64,000 nt of DNA from Crenobacter caeni (GCF_010435965.1 NZ_JAAGAA010000012.1:1-64000), one strand, 5' to 3'. Numbered from the stretch's first letter, positions 47,946-57,070 are shown. The notes: generated from the sequence alone by a model not told the origin. A program made the numbers and translations.

Positions 47946-48092
47946 ATGAAGTCGAAAATCCCGACCCTGTTACCCTTTGGCCAGGCCGCAAGCATCGTAC
48001 CGACCCCCAACCCAGCCCGCCCGCACGCCCGTCCGACCCCGCCGCGCGCCACCGCGTTGCCCGTGCGCCACCGGATCGGTCGCCACACCTGA
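47946..48092 (+). CDS. Possible small protein (48 aa)
   Basis: Short frame MKSKIPTLLPFGQAASIVP... with a proline- and arginine-rich end. GGAG stands 8 bases before the ATG (an in-frame ATG at 47934 is also possible). It comes directly after a terminator and I see no promoter of its own, so it may not be expressed. No family recognised. Confidence 0.3.
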   Translation: MKSKIPTLLPFGQAASIVPTPNPARPHARPTPPRATALPVRHRIGRHT

Positions 48093-48099
48093 GCAGGGC

Positions 48100-48129
48100 T
48101 TGACGCCCGGCGCGCCGTCCCCATATAAA
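48100..48129 (+). promoter_or_regulatory. Sigma-70 promoter of a short transcription unit
   Basis: TTGACG (48100-48105), 18-bp spacer, TATAAA (48124-48129). The transcript would begin near 48136 and end at the terminator at 48328-48358, about 220 nt. A 14-nt perfect palindrome (48144-48157) lies at its 5' end. Confidence 0.7.
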
Positions 48130-48182
48130 CCGAACCAAACCCTCCGGCTGCAGCCGGAAAACGCCGACAGGGAGTACGAGCG

Positions 48183-48308
48183 ATGAAGCAATGGATCCGG
48201 CAACTGGCAAGAGCGCTTGAACGGGCACTACAGGGGGCGCTGACCCCGCAACCGAAACTGGTTCCAATCCGCGTGCGCCACGAAGCCTCGCCACGCCGGC
48301 GTCGCTGA
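48183..48308 (+). CDS. Small basic protein (41 aa)
   Basis: Reads MKQWIRQLARALERALQGAL, then TPQPKLVPIRVRHEA and an arginine-rich end. The first 20 residues form an amphipathic helix; the tail is strongly basic, so membrane or nucleic acid binding is possible. GGGAG lies 12 bases before the ATG. It sits inside a unit with its own promoter (48100-48129) and terminator, which supports expression either as a small protein or as a small RNA. Family not recognised. Confidence 0.45.
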   Translation: MKQWIRQLARALERALQGALTPQPKLVPIRVRHEASPRRRR

Positions 48309-48327
48309 ACCCCAGCTTCTCCCAAAC

Positions 48328-48358
48328 AAAAAGCGCGGCTAACAGCCGCGCTTTTTTA
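48328..48358. terminator. Bidirectional terminator between the small gene and ftsK
   Basis: AAGCGCGGCT with its complement around AAC, flanked by an A-run and a T-run of six. Confidence 0.9.
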
Positions 48359-48374
48359 CGTGCTCTTGGCGTGC

Positions 48375-51242
48375 TCAATCGCGCGAAGGCACCAGCACTG
48401 TGCGGTTGCCGTTGCTCTCCATCGCCGAGACGATGCCGGAGGCTTCCATCTCCTCGATCAGCCGCGCCGCCCGGTTGTAGCCGATGCGCAAATGGCGCTG
48501 CACCGACGAGATCGACGCCTTGCGCGTGCGCAGCACGATCTCGACCGCCTCGTCGTACAGCGGGTCCGACTCCGCGCCCTCCTTGCGCGTCGCCGCCTGC
48601 TGCTCGTCGTCGGCCACCGCCTCGCCGGTCAGCAGCCCCTCCACGTAACAGGGCTCGCCCTGCGACTTCAGGTGCTCGACGATGGCGTGCACCTCGTCGT
48701 CGGTAACAAACGCGCCGTGCACCCGCTGCGGGTAGCCCGTGCCCGGCGGCAGGAACAGCATGTCGCCCTGCCCCAGCAGGCTCTCCGCGCCCATCTGGTC
48801 GAGGATGGTGCGGCTGTCGACCTTGCTCGACACCTGGAACGCGATCCTGGTCGGGATGTTCGCCTTGATCAGGCCGGTAATCACGTCGACGGACGGGCGC
48901 TGGGTGGCAAGGATCAGGTGGATGCCGGCCGCGCGCGCCTTCTGCGCCAGACGCGCGATCAATTCCTCGATCTTCTTGCCGGCGACCATCATCAGGTCGG
49001 CGAATTCGTCGACCACCACCACGATGAAGGGCATGTGCTCGAGCGGCTCCGGATCGTCCGGCGTCACCGTGAACGGGTTGGTCAGCTTGTGGCCGGCCGC
49101 GGCCGCCTCGCGCACCTTCTGGTTGTAACCGGCAAGGTTGCGCACGCCCAGCGCGCTCATCAGCCGGTAGCGCTTCTCCATCTCGCCGACACACCAGTTG
49201 AGCGCGTTGGCGGCAAGCTTCATGTCGGTGACCACCGGCGCCAGCAGGTGCGGGATGTCGTTGTACACCGACAATTCGAGCATCTTCGGGTCGATCATGA
49301 TGAAGCGCACCTCGTCGGGCGTCGCCTTGTACAGCATCGACACGATCATCGCGTTGACGCCGACCGACTTGCCCGAGCCGGTGGTGCCGGCCACCAAGAG
49401 GTGCGGCGCCTTGGCCAGGTCGGTCACCACCGGCTCGCCGGTGATGTCGTGCCCGAGGCACAGCGTCAGGCGCGAGCGCGAACCCTGGAACGCGTCGGAC
49501 GCGACAATCTCTGAGAGGCGGATCATCTGCCGGGTCGGGTTGGGCAGTTCGAGGCCCATGCAGGTCTTGCCGGGAATGGTCTCGACCACGCGGATCGACG
49601 CGAGCCCCAGCGCGCGCGACAAGTCCTTCATCAGGTTGACCACCTGGTTGCCGCGCACGCCGACCGCCGGCTCGACCTCGTAACGGGTGATCACCGGCCC
49701 CGCGTACGCGTCGACCACGGCGACCTTCACCTTGAATTCGGCGAGCTTCTCCTCGATCACGATGCCGCGCTCGATCAGCGCATCCTGGTCGCACACCGTC
49801 GCCTTGGTTTCGGCCGGCCGCAACAAACCGAGCGCAGGCAATTCGTGCCAACTTGCGCGCACGGGCGCCACAGAAGGCGCACTATCGACCACTTGCCAGA
49901 CCAGGCCGGACGCGGGCGCGGCCTGGTCTGCAGGCGCGGGCGGCTCCGGTGTGTCGTCGACCACCTGCCAAACGAGGCCAGGGGCTGGGATTGGGGCTGG
50001 GGCAGCCACCGGCTGCACGACAGACGCCAAAGCCACCGTCGGCGCGTCCGCTTCGACTTCGCCAGTCGCCTGCACCGCTTCGTCGACGCCCGCATCCGGT
50101 TCACCACCCTGCGCAGACACCCCGTCGTCCAGCAGATGCCAGACCAGGTCGCCGCGCTCGATGGCAGCAGCGGCCGAAGCCGGCGGACACGTCACGGCAG
50201 GCGCAACAGCCCCGGAAGGCGGACAGACCGCGGCAGGCGCTGGCTGGGCGGGGGCGGCGGCATCTGCGACGGCAGGCTCGGTACGTGGCTGTAGCGCGGG
50301 CGCGGGCGCCGGAGCAGGAGCAGGAGCAGGAGCGACAAACACCACCTCGGACGCCGGCCGGAACGGAGCGGCAGACGGCATGGGGGACGGCGACGGCACC
50401 GGATGGAAAGAGGCCGGTTGCGGCGCGGCTTGCATTTGTGGCGGCATCACCCACCCCTCTTCCTCGCGCGGCGCGGGTACGGCCGGCGCTTGCGGGGCGG
50501 GACGGGGCGCCTGGGGCTTGGTCGGGACGAAGACGACGTCGGCGGCAGGCCGGAACGACGGCACCGCCGACGGCGGCACGACCGGCTTGTGCCGCTTGGG
50601 CAATTCGACCTTCAACAGCGGCAATTCGGCCTTGGCAGCCTCGGACACCACCGGTTTCGGGTGCAACTGGCGCACCGTCTCGCGCACGGCCTCGGGGGCA
50701 ATGGTCGGCAAGGCCGGCTCGGGCGACACCTGCCCCGTCTCGCGCCGCAGGCGGCGACGGCTTTCGGCTTCGAGGTTGCGCTGCACGTCGTTCAGGCTGA
50801 TTTCCGGCAAGGCTGCCGTAGCGCTTGCCGGGGCCTGCGCCTCGGCGCGCTTCTTCACGAGGTGGCGCGGAATGCTGGTGATCAGCTCCGCCCGCGGCAA
50901 CGTCTGCTTCGGCGCGGCAACACGGGGAGGCGGCACCAGCACAGGCTCAGGCTCGGGCTTTGCACGCCCGGCGGCTACCGGCTCCTCGCCCAAAGCCAGG
51001 CTGCGCCGCGGCGGGCGTACCGGTGCACCCTGCACGGGAAGGACGGATGCAGCCGGCTTCTCTGCCAACCTGGGCGAGAAGTCGTCCGGCACGACGCCGA
51101 GCGGCGCGTCGGCGTCGTCGATAAAGCCGAACGCGCGTGCACGCAGCCACGCGAGCACGTCGCGCGGCGCCATGCCGCGCCGGTAACACCAGAACGCGCC
51201 TGCCCCGAAAGCAGACAGCGCGAACAAGGACAGCCACATCAT
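48375..51242 (-). CDS. ftsK: FtsK-type DNA translocase with a single N-terminal anchor
   Basis: Hexameric motor that moves chromosome termini at division. The N-terminus has one hydrophobic segment (about 3-20, [16 protein letters not shown]) instead of the usual four. A long Pro/Ala-rich linker runs to about 470. The motor has Walker A GTTGSGKS (about 616-623) and Walker [12 protein letters not shown] (about 740). The C-terminal gamma domain ([41 protein letters not shown]) is a winged helix that would read KOPS and activate XerCD. 955 residues. Motor and gamma domains look intact, so it should translocate DNA; whether a second, four-anchor FtsK exists elsewhere is unknown. Confidence 0.93.
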   Translation of the reverse strand: MMWLSLFALSAFGAGAFWCYRRGMAPRDVLAWLRARAFGFIDDADAPLGVVPDDFSPRLAEKPAASVLPVQGAPVRPPRRSLALGEEPVAAGRAKPEPEPVLVPPPRVAAPKQTLPRAELITSIPRHLVKKRAEAQAPASATAALPEISLNDVQRNLEAESRRRLRRETGQVSPEPALPTIAPEAVRETVRQLHPKPVVSEAAKAELPLLKVELPKRHKPVVPPSAVPSFRPAADVVFVPTKPQAPRPAPQAPAVPAPREEEGWVMPPQMQAAPQPASFHPVPSPSPMPSAAPFRPASEVVFVAPAPAPAPAPAPALQPRTEPAVADAAAPAQPAPAAVCPPSGAVAPAVTCPPASAAAAIERGDLVWHLLDDGVSAQGGEPDAGVDEAVQATGEVEADAPTVALASVVQPVAAPAPIPAPGLVWQVVDDTPEPPAPADQAAPASGLVWQVVDSAPSVAPVRASWHELPALGLLRPAETKATVCDQDALIERGIVIEEKLAEFKVKVAVVDAYAGPVITRYEVEPAVGVRGNQVVNLMKDLSRALGLASIRVVETIPGKTCMGLELPNPTRQMIRLSEIVASDAFQGSRSRLTLCLGHDITGEPVVTDLAKAPHLLVAGTTGSGKSVGVNAMIVSMLYKATPDEVRFIMIDPKMLELSVYNDIPHLLAPVVTDMKLAANALNWCVGEMEKRYRLMSALGVRNLAGYNQKVREAAAAGHKLTNPFTVTPDDPEPLEHMPFIVVVVDEFADLMMVAGKKIEELIARLAQKARAAGIHLILATQRPSVDVITGLIKANIPTRIAFQVSSKVDSRTILDQMGAESLLGQGDMLFLPPGTGYPQRVHGAFVTDDEVHAIVEHLKSQGEPCYVEGLLTGEAVADDEQQAATRKEGAESDPLYDEAVEIVLRTRKASISSVQRHLRIGYNRAARLIEEMEASGIVSAMESNGNRTVLVPSRD

Positions 51243-51321
51243 CGTCTTGGGTTCGCAGCGAGGAATCTATAAAAAAGGTTGATTGTACGCGGCGCGCCAA
51301 GGTACGTCAGCCGCGAGACGC

Positions 51322-52155
51322 TCAGCGCGGCTGCACCCAAACGAGGCGAGAGTTTGCCTTGTCCTCGCCGAACTGCTGGCGCCGCCAGTAGCCCTGCGTG
51401 CCGTACGCCACGCCTGCGGCCAGCTCGGGGTAACGGCAATGGGTGACTTCGACGTAGCCCTGGGTCAGCAAGGCGCTGCGCGCCTTCTGCCGGGCCTTGG
51501 GCGTCGCGCCGTCTTGCGTGGCGGCGACCAGTTCGGCCGGCGCCACCGCTTCCCATTCGCGGGCGAGCTCGGCCTTGGGCTGGGTCAGCACCGCGATCGC
51601 GCCGATCACGGCGTTCAGAAGCGGCTGCCAAGCTTCGGGCACCTCACTGAGTTGCGCCGCAAGTTCACCCGGGTAGCCGACCCGCAAGGCGACTACCGGC
51701 TCGGCCTCTTCCAGCCACGCCGTACTGTCGTCGCCGAGCTCAGCGCCGACCAGCACCAGGTCGAGTGCGGCGTCGCGGCTGTCGTGGTAGAGAAAGGCAC
51801 CGCCCAGCCCGTCGACGTGCAAGAAGCACGACTCGGCCGGCAACCTCAAGGTGTCCGGCAACTGGGTCGGCAGACGCGTGGCTGCGAGCGCTGCGGCGAG
51901 CGCGCCGTCCAGGTGCGCGATCACGCGGCCGCCACGTACGAAACAGCCGTAGGCGAGCGCGAGCAGGCCTTCGTTGCGGCAGGTCTCTTCGCTGACGGCG
52001 AATACCTGCGCCGCACGCTCCAGTTCGCGGCGCACCGCCTCGGCCAAGCTTGCGCTGGCATCCTCCACCTTCAGGGTCTGGCTGAATATCTGCCCGGCGC
52101 GCTTGGCCCACGGGCGGGTGGCGGCATAACGCTGCGCTGCGTACGGCATTGACAT
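51322..52155 (-). CDS. Protein of unknown function with AcrVA2-like C-terminus (277 aa)
   Basis: Not assigned with certainty. The C-terminus reads YGTQGYWRRQQFG then SRLVWVQP, the GHWRxQxxG...WIxP type of ending found in AcrVA2-like proteins and some phage proteins. The rest is soluble, alpha/beta, with LPAESCFLHVDGLGGAFLYHD near 105-125 and no catalytic motif I can name. The 277-residue length is a little shorter than the anti-CRISPR AcrVA2. No CRISPR locus is in the window. GAGG precedes the start. Neighbours are ftsK and glxR, ordinary chromosomal genes. Confidence 0.55.
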   Translation of the reverse strand: MSMPYAAQRYAATRPWAKRAGQIFSQTLKVEDASASLAEAVRRELERAAQVFAVSEETCRNEGLLALAYGCFVRGGRVIAHLDGALAAALAATRLPTQLPDTLRLPAESCFLHVDGLGGAFLYHDSRDAALDLVLVGAELGDDSTAWLEEAEPVVALRVGYPGELAAQLSEVPEAWQPLLNAVIGAIAVLTQPKAELAREWEAVAPAELVAATQDGATPKARQKARSALLTQGYVEVTHCRYPELAAGVAYGTQGYWRRQQFGEDKANSRLVWVQPR

Positions 52156-52298
52156 CGCGGATCCTCGCTCGAAGAAAAAGCGCGCATTCTAGCGAAAGGC
52201 GCGCGCGGGCATAACCCTGAAGGCAAAACTTGCCAAAAGCATTGCCGTTCGGCAGATTCCCCACGAAATCTGCATACCCAATATATATGGAGCACGCC

Positions 52299-53168
52299 AT
52301 GAGGATCGCTTTTCTCGGACTGGGGCTGATGGGCAGCCGCATGAGCCGCCGCCTCGCCGACGCAGGTTACCCGCTGTCGCTGTGGAACCGCAGCGTCTTG
52401 CCCTCGCTGCAATTGCCCGCGAACAGCACGCTGGCCGCCACGGCCGCGGACGCCGCGCAGGGCGCCGACATCGTGTTCTGCTGTGTCAGCGACACGCAGG
52501 CGGTCGACGCGGTGCTGTTCGGGGAAAACGGCGCCGCCGAGCGCATGCGCGCAGGCAGCCTCTTCGTCGACTGCTCGAGCATCTCGCCGGCCGCCACGCG
52601 CAAGATGGCGGCGCGCCTCTTCGATAGCTGCGGCGCGCGCTGGATCGACGCGCCGGTATCCGGTGGCACCGGCGGCGCCGAGCGCGGCGAACTGGTGGTA
52701 TTCGCCGGGGGCGACGAGGCCGACATCGAGCGGTTGCGGCCGTGCGCCGCCGCGTTCAGCCGCCGCCTCACCCGCATGGGCAACACCGGCTCGGGGCAAC
52801 TCACCAAGCTGTGCAACCAGTTGATCGTCGCCAGCAACGCGGTACTGATCGCCGAGGCGGTCGCGCTGGCCGAGCAAGGCGGCGTCGACGCGCGCGCGCT
52901 CGCGCCGGCACTCGCCGGCGGTTTCGCCGATTCGCTGCCGCTGCAGATCCTCGCGCCGCGCATGAGCGCGGACAGCTTCGAGCCCGTGCAGTGGAAAGTG
53001 TCGACCCTGCTCAAGGACCTGGACAACGCGCTGGCTGCTGCCGAGGGCACGCCGTTGTTGCCGCTGGCCACGCACGCCCGCGCGCTGATCGCGGCACACG
53101 CGGCAGCCGGCCACGCCGACGCCGACCTCTCGACGCTGGTGCTGGGAGCGAGGGCCGGCCAATGTTGA
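52299..53168 (+). CDS. glxR: 2-hydroxy-3-oxopropionate (tartronate semialdehyde) reductase
   Basis: NAD(P)-dependent dehydrogenase of the beta-hydroxyacid family, reducing tartronate semialdehyde to glycerate. Rossmann motif FLGLGLMGSRMSRRL at the N-terminus; VDCSSISPAATRKMA and DAPVSGGTGGAE substrate blocks; catalytic lysine in GQLTKLCNQ. Start at 52299 is set by GGAG upstream; a longer frame from 52230 has no ribosome site. 289 residues. It overlaps hyi by 7 bases, and the pairing supports GlxR/GarR over 3-hydroxyisobutyrate dehydrogenase. Confidence 0.85.
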   Translation: MRIAFLGLGLMGSRMSRRLADAGYPLSLWNRSVLPSLQLPANSTLAATAADAAQGADIVFCCVSDTQAVDAVLFGENGAAERMRAGSLFVDCSSISPAATRKMAARLFDSCGARWIDAPVSGGTGGAERGELVVFAGGDEADIERLRPCAAAFSRRLTRMGNTGSGQLTKLCNQLIVASNAVLIAEAVALAEQGGVDARALAPALAGGFADSLPLQILAPRMSADSFEPVQWKVSTLLKDLDNALAAAEGTPLLPLATHARALIAAHAAAGHADADLSTLVLGARAGQC

Positions 53169-53953
53169 AACTGAGCGCCAACCTGTCCACCCTGATGACG
53201 TCGCTCCCGCTGGCCGAACGCTGGGCGCAAGCGGCTGGGGCGGGCTTCGCCGCCGTCGAGATCCAGTTCCCGTACGAGGCGGGGCTCGCCGAAATCCGCC
53301 GCCTGCGCGACACGCACCGCCTGCCGCTTGCGCTGATCAACGTACCGGCAGGCGACCTGATGGCAGGCGGCGCAGGCCTCGCCGCCCACCCCGCTCGCAT
53401 CCGCGAGTTTGCCGACGCACTGGACACTGCCTGCCGCTGGACCGAGACGCTGACCGTACCCGCCGTCAACGTGCTGGCCGGACGCCTGCCCGCGGGCGTC
53501 GACCCCAGGCACGCGATGGATACGCTGTGCGACAACCTCGCGCTTGCCGCCGCCCGCCTGGCGGATGCCGGCGCACGCTGCACCTTCGAGGCGATCAACC
53601 GCTACGACATGCCGGGTTTTCTTATCGACAGCACCGCTGCAATGCTGGCGGTACAGGAGAGGGTCGGCCACGCCAACCTGTGGTGGCAGTACGACGTCTA
53701 CCATATGGCGCGCATGGGCGAGGACGTGCTGGCCGACCTGGCCGCCTACTGGCCGCGCATCGGCCACCTGCAGTTTGCCGACACCCCGGCACGCGGCGCG
53801 CCCGGCAGCGGAGATTTCCCTTTTGGCAAACTGTGGCCGCTGATCGCGCAACTGCCCTACCCTTTTTACAGCGGCGCCGAGTACCGCAGCACCGCCGACG
53901 GCTTTAAATGGTTTCACGCGCTATCCCAGATTGATTTCCATCAAAGAAACTAA
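53162..53953 (+). CDS. hyi: Hydroxypyruvate isomerase
   Basis: TIM-barrel (xylose isomerase-like) enzyme converting hydroxypyruvate to tartronate semialdehyde. It begins KLSANLSTLMTSLPLAERW and carries VEIQFPYEAG, TFEAINRYDMPGF, WWQYDVYHMARMGED, GHLQFADTPARGAPGSGDF and YSGAEYRS, the metal-binding family blocks. 263 residues. Together with glxR it turns hydroxypyruvate into glycerate. Glyoxylate carboligase, the usual third gene, is not in the window. Confidence 0.92.
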   Translation: MLKLSANLSTLMTSLPLAERWAQAAGAGFAAVEIQFPYEAGLAEIRRLRDTHRLPLALINVPAGDLMAGGAGLAAHPARIREFADALDTACRWTETLTVPAVNVLAGRLPAGVDPRHAMDTLCDNLALAAARLADAGARCTFEAINRYDMPGFLIDSTAAMLAVQERVGHANLWWQYDVYHMARMGEDVLADLAAYWPRIGHLQFADTPARGAPGSGDFPFGKLWPLIAQLPYPFYSGAEYRSTADGFKWFHALSQIDFHQRN

Positions 53954-54012
53954 ATACTATTGAATACAAAATGTCCTCGAAATATCACCAACCAAAGGAT
54001 GAGGACAAAAAC

Positions 54013-55167
54013 ATGGATCGCCGCACGCTACTGAAATCTTCCGGCATGCTGATTGGCGCACTGGGGCTCGCTCCGCTGGCCAGCCGTACCGCGTTTGCCG
54101 CGCCGGCCGCCGCGCCCGCTGCCGCACCGGTCGTTCCGTCCGCCAAGACTCCGCTGTTGCTGAACTTCAACGAGAACTCGCTGGGGATGTCGCCCAAGGC
54201 GCAGGCCGCCGTCGTCAGCGAACTGCCCAAGGTGTTCCGCTACCCGGACGACGCGCGCGCCGATCTGGTCGGCAAGGTCGCGGCCCGCGCCGGCCTTACC
54301 GACAAACACGTGGTGATCGGCAACGGCTCGAGCGAAGTGATCCAGATGGCGATTCACGCCTTCTGCGGCAAGGGCACCCAACTGGTCGTGCCCGATCCGA
54401 CCTTCAACTACGCCGAACTCTACGCCGAGCCGATGGGCACCAAGATCACCAAGGTGCGCCTGAAGCCGGACACGCTGCAAATCGACCTGGCCGCGATGAA
54501 GAAGGCAACCGAGTCGTTCAAGGGCCAGAGCGTCGTCTACCTGTGCAACCCGAACAACCCGACTGCGACCATCCTGCCGGCGGCCGAAATCGAGGCGTGG
54601 ATCAACAGCGCACCCGCCAACGTGTTCTTCATCGTCGACGAGGCCTACCACGAGTACGTGACCGACCCGCGCTACGCTTCGGCCGAGCGCCTGGTGAAAG
54701 CCGGCCGCACTAACCTGGTCGTCGCGCGCACCTTCTCCAAGATCTACGCGCTGGCCGGTCTGCGCGTGGGTTACGGCTACGCCGCACCCGAGATCGTCGG
54801 CAAGCTCGACACCTGGGCGAGCATCGACAACACCAACCTCGCCGGCGCCGTCGCCGCCAGCGCTTCGCTGGACGACACTCCGTTCATCAAGCAAAGCCTG
54901 GCCGCAACTGCCGAGTCGCGCCGCATCGTCACCGACGCGCTCAAGGAACTCAAGCTCGCCTACCTGCCCTCGCACGCGAACTTCATCTTCCACCGCGTCA
55001 ACTCGACCAGCGCCGACTACCGCGCCGCGATGAAGGCCCGCCACGTGATGGTCGGTCGCCCGTTCGACCACACCGACGGCTGGAACCGCCTGTCGCTGGG
55101 CACGCCGGACGAGATGCGCGCCTTCGTGCGCGAACTGAAAGTGCTGCGCGCCGAAGGCAAGGCGTAA
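54013..55167 (+). CDS. Tat-exported HisC-like aminotransferase
   Basis: PLP-dependent class I/II aminotransferase of the histidinol-phosphate type. From 54013 the protein opens with DRRTLLKSSGMLIGALGLAP, a twin-arginine signal, then an Ala/Pro linker. PLP motifs: VIGNGSSEVIQMA, YLCNPNNPTAT, IVDEAYHEYV and the lysine in TFSKIYALAGLRVGYG. An earlier ATG at 53971 would bury the signal; GAGG precedes 54013. 384 residues. Export folded with cofactor through Tat is consistent with a periplasmic enzyme acting on an amino acid or amine there; substrate unknown. A terminator follows. Confidence 0.85.
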   Translation: MDRRTLLKSSGMLIGALGLAPLASRTAFAAPAAAPAAAPVVPSAKTPLLLNFNENSLGMSPKAQAAVVSELPKVFRYPDDARADLVGKVAARAGLTDKHVVIGNGSSEVIQMAIHAFCGKGTQLVVPDPTFNYAELYAEPMGTKITKVRLKPDTLQIDLAAMKKATESFKGQSVVYLCNPNNPTATILPAAEIEAWINSAPANVFFIVDEAYHEYVTDPRYASAERLVKAGRTNLVVARTFSKIYALAGLRVGYGYAAPEIVGKLDTWASIDNTNLAGAVAASASLDDTPFIKQSLAATAESRRIVTDALKELKLAYLPSHANFIFHRVNSTSADYRAAMKARHVMVGRPFDHTDGWNRLSLGTPDEMRAFVRELKVLRAEGKA

Positions 55168-55188
55168 GCCCCGCCAAAGCCCCAGCGC

Positions 55189-55220
55189 AAACCGGACGGC
55201 CCGCGCCGTCCGGTTTTTTG
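55189..55220 (+). terminator. Terminator after the Tat-exported aminotransferase gene
   Basis: 12-bp stem (55189-55200 with 55205-55216), 4-base loop, then a T-run. Confidence 0.9.
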
Positions 55221-55294
55221 CGCGGAATTTTGTAAAAAACGCCGCATCCTCCCGCAAAAATCAAATACTTAGCGGCGTTAATTTGCGGAAATCC

Positions 55295-55323
55295 TTGCCC
55301 GGTCCGGTTTTTTCGCGTATTGT
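55295..55323 (+). promoter_or_regulatory. Promoter and long leader of the RNA helicase gene
   Basis: TTGCCC (55295-55300), 17-bp spacer, TATTGT (55318-55323). Transcription near 55330 would leave a leader of about 210 nt. The leader holds an imperfect stem (ACGCCGGCCGC near 55340 with GCGGCCTCTGGCGT near 55360). No gene is supported within 55221-55540. Confidence 0.6.
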
Positions 55324-55540
55324 GCGCCCCTCACGTCAACGCCGGCCGCCCAGCGAGTGCGGCCTCTGGCGTCACCCTCATCGTCCCTGACCTATCTTCG
55401 AGGCTTCGATCTTGCCGCGACCCGACCGCACGGGCGGGCCGTTTATCGCCGCTTGCCAGGTTGGTGCCGATGATTTTTGGCCAAACGGGCTAAAACACGC
55501 CTACCAGGCAAACGCCGGCACCCCGGCAAGAAAGGACATC

Positions 55541-57070
55541 ATGAAGTTCTCCGAACTCGGCCTCGAGCCCTCCATCCTCACCGCACTTGAAGAAGCAGGC
55601 TACGAAGAGCCGACCTCCGTCCAGGCAGAAGCCATCCCGGCCGCGCTGGCCGGCAAGGATCTGCTGGTTTCCGCGCAGACCGGCTCGGGCAAGACCGCGG
55701 CCTTCCTGCTGCCGGCGCTGACCAAGATGGCCAAGCGCTCGGACGTCAAGAGCATTGGCCCGCGCGTACTGGTGCTGACCCCGACCCGCGAGCTCGCGCA
55801 GCAGGTCGAGAAGAACGCCCTCGAGTACGGCAAGCACCTGCGCTGGCTGCGTACCGTGTGCCTGGTCGGCGGCGCACCGTTCGGCTTCCAGATCCGCGCG
55901 ATCAGCCGTCCGGTCGACCTGATGGTCGCCACCCCGGGCCGCCTGATGGACCATATGCGCTCGGGCCGCGTCGACTTCTCGCGCCTCGAAATGCTGGTGC
56001 TCGACGAAGCGGACCGCATGCTCGACATGGGCTTCATCGACGACATCGAGACCATCGTCGCCGCCACGCCGGAAACCCGCCAGACCGTGCTGTTCTCGGC
56101 CACGCTCGACGGCACCGTCGGCCAGCTGGCACGCCGCCTGACCCGCGACCCGCAGCGCATCGAGATCGCCCGCCAGGAATCGGCCGGCACCATCGAAGAA
56201 CACCTGCTGTACTGCGACGACATGCGCCACAAGGAGCGCCTGTTCGACCACATCCTGAAGGAAGCCGGTTTCGACCAGATGGTGGTATTCACCGCGACCA
56301 AGATTGGCTCCGAAGAGCTGGCCGACAAGCTGTGCGAACAGGGCCACCAGGCGGCCTGCCTGCACGGCGACATGCCGCAAAGCTGGCGTAACCGCACGCT
56401 GAACGACCTGCGCCGCGGCCGCATCAAGATCCTGGTGGCGACCGACGTCGCCGCGCGCGGCATCGACGTGCCGACCATCACCCACGTGATCAACTACGAC
56501 CTGCCCAAGCAGGCGGAAGACTACGTGCACCGCATCGGCCGTACCGGCCGCGCAGGTCGCGACGGCACGGCGATCACGCTGGTCGAGTCCAAGGAATTCC
56601 ACAAGGTCCGCCGCATCGAGCAGTACCTGAAGCGCCAGATCACCGAAGGCGTGATCGAAGGCATGGAACCGACCCGTCGCCCGCCCAAGGGCGGCCCGAA
56701 GCGCCACAACCAGCGCAAGCCGGGTTACGGCAACAAGGGCGGCAGCTGGGGCGACCGACGTCCGGGCGGTGGCGGCTACGGCAGCAAGCCGCGTGAGGGC
56801 GGCTACGGCCAGCGTGACGGCGGCCAGCCGCGCGAAGGCGGTTTCAGCCAGGAACGCCGCGAAGGCCAGGGTCAGGGCCAGCGCCGCGAAGGCAACTGGG
56901 GCAACCGCAACGAGGGCCAGGCACCGCGCCGTGACGACAACTGGGGCAACCGCCGTGACACCCAGGGCCAGCGCCGCGACGACAACTGGGGCAACCGTCG
57001 CGAAGGTGGCTACGGCAAGCCGCGCGGCGAAAGCTGGGGCAACGGCAACCGCCGCGACTTCAACCGCTAA
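55541..57070 (+). CDS. rhlE: DEAD-box RNA helicase (RhlE-like)
   Basis: ATP-dependent RNA helicase for ribosome assembly or RNA turnover. Q motif FSELGLEPSILTALEEAGYEEPTSVQ; motif I AQTGSGKT; II DEAD (VLDEADRML); III SAT (VLFSATLDG); V and VI ATDVAARGIDVPTI and HRIGRTGRAGR. The tail from about 385 is glycine- and arginine-rich with repeated DDNWGNRR units, a typical disordered RNA-binding extension. Start at 55541 with AAAGGA upstream. 509 residues. The name rhlE is by general similarity; DbpA or SrmB-like roles are not excluded. Confidence 0.9.
   Translation: MKFSELGLEPSILTALEEAGYEEPTSVQAEAIPAALAGKDLLVSAQTGSGKTAAFLLPALTKMAKRSDVKSIGPRVLVLTPTRELAQQVEKNALEYGKHLRWLRTVCLVGGAPFGFQIRAISRPVDLMVATPGRLMDHMRSGRVDFSRLEMLVLDEADRMLDMGFIDDIETIVAATPETRQTVLFSATLDGTVGQLARRLTRDPQRIEIARQESAGTIEEHLLYCDDMRHKERLFDHILKEAGFDQMVVFTATKIGSEELADKLCEQGHQAACLHGDMPQSWRNRTLNDLRRGRIKILVATDVAARGIDVPTITHVINYDLPKQAEDYVHRIGRTGRAGRDGTAITLVESKEFHKVRRIEQYLKRQITEGVIEGMEPTRRPPKGGPKRHNQRKPGYGNKGGSWGDRRPGGGGYGSKPREGGYGQRDGGQPREGGFSQERREGQGQGQRREGNWGNRNEGQAPRRDDNWGNRRDTQGQRRDDNWGNRREGGYGKPRGESWGNGNRRDFNR

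Noticed and set aside
47530-49851. 773-codon minus-strand frame overlapping the TRIC-type and ftsK genes
   Set aside because: It is the wrong frame of ftsK and runs antisense through a gene with clear motifs.
50280-50340. GGAGCAG-type short tandem repeats in ftsK as a mobile or CRISPR repeat
   Set aside because: They code for an Ala/Pro-rich linker and have no spacer structure.
56700-57060. Tandem repeats at the 3' end of the helicase gene as a CRISPR-like array
   Set aside because: In frame with the glycine/arginine-rich tail; units are protein repeats of uneven length.
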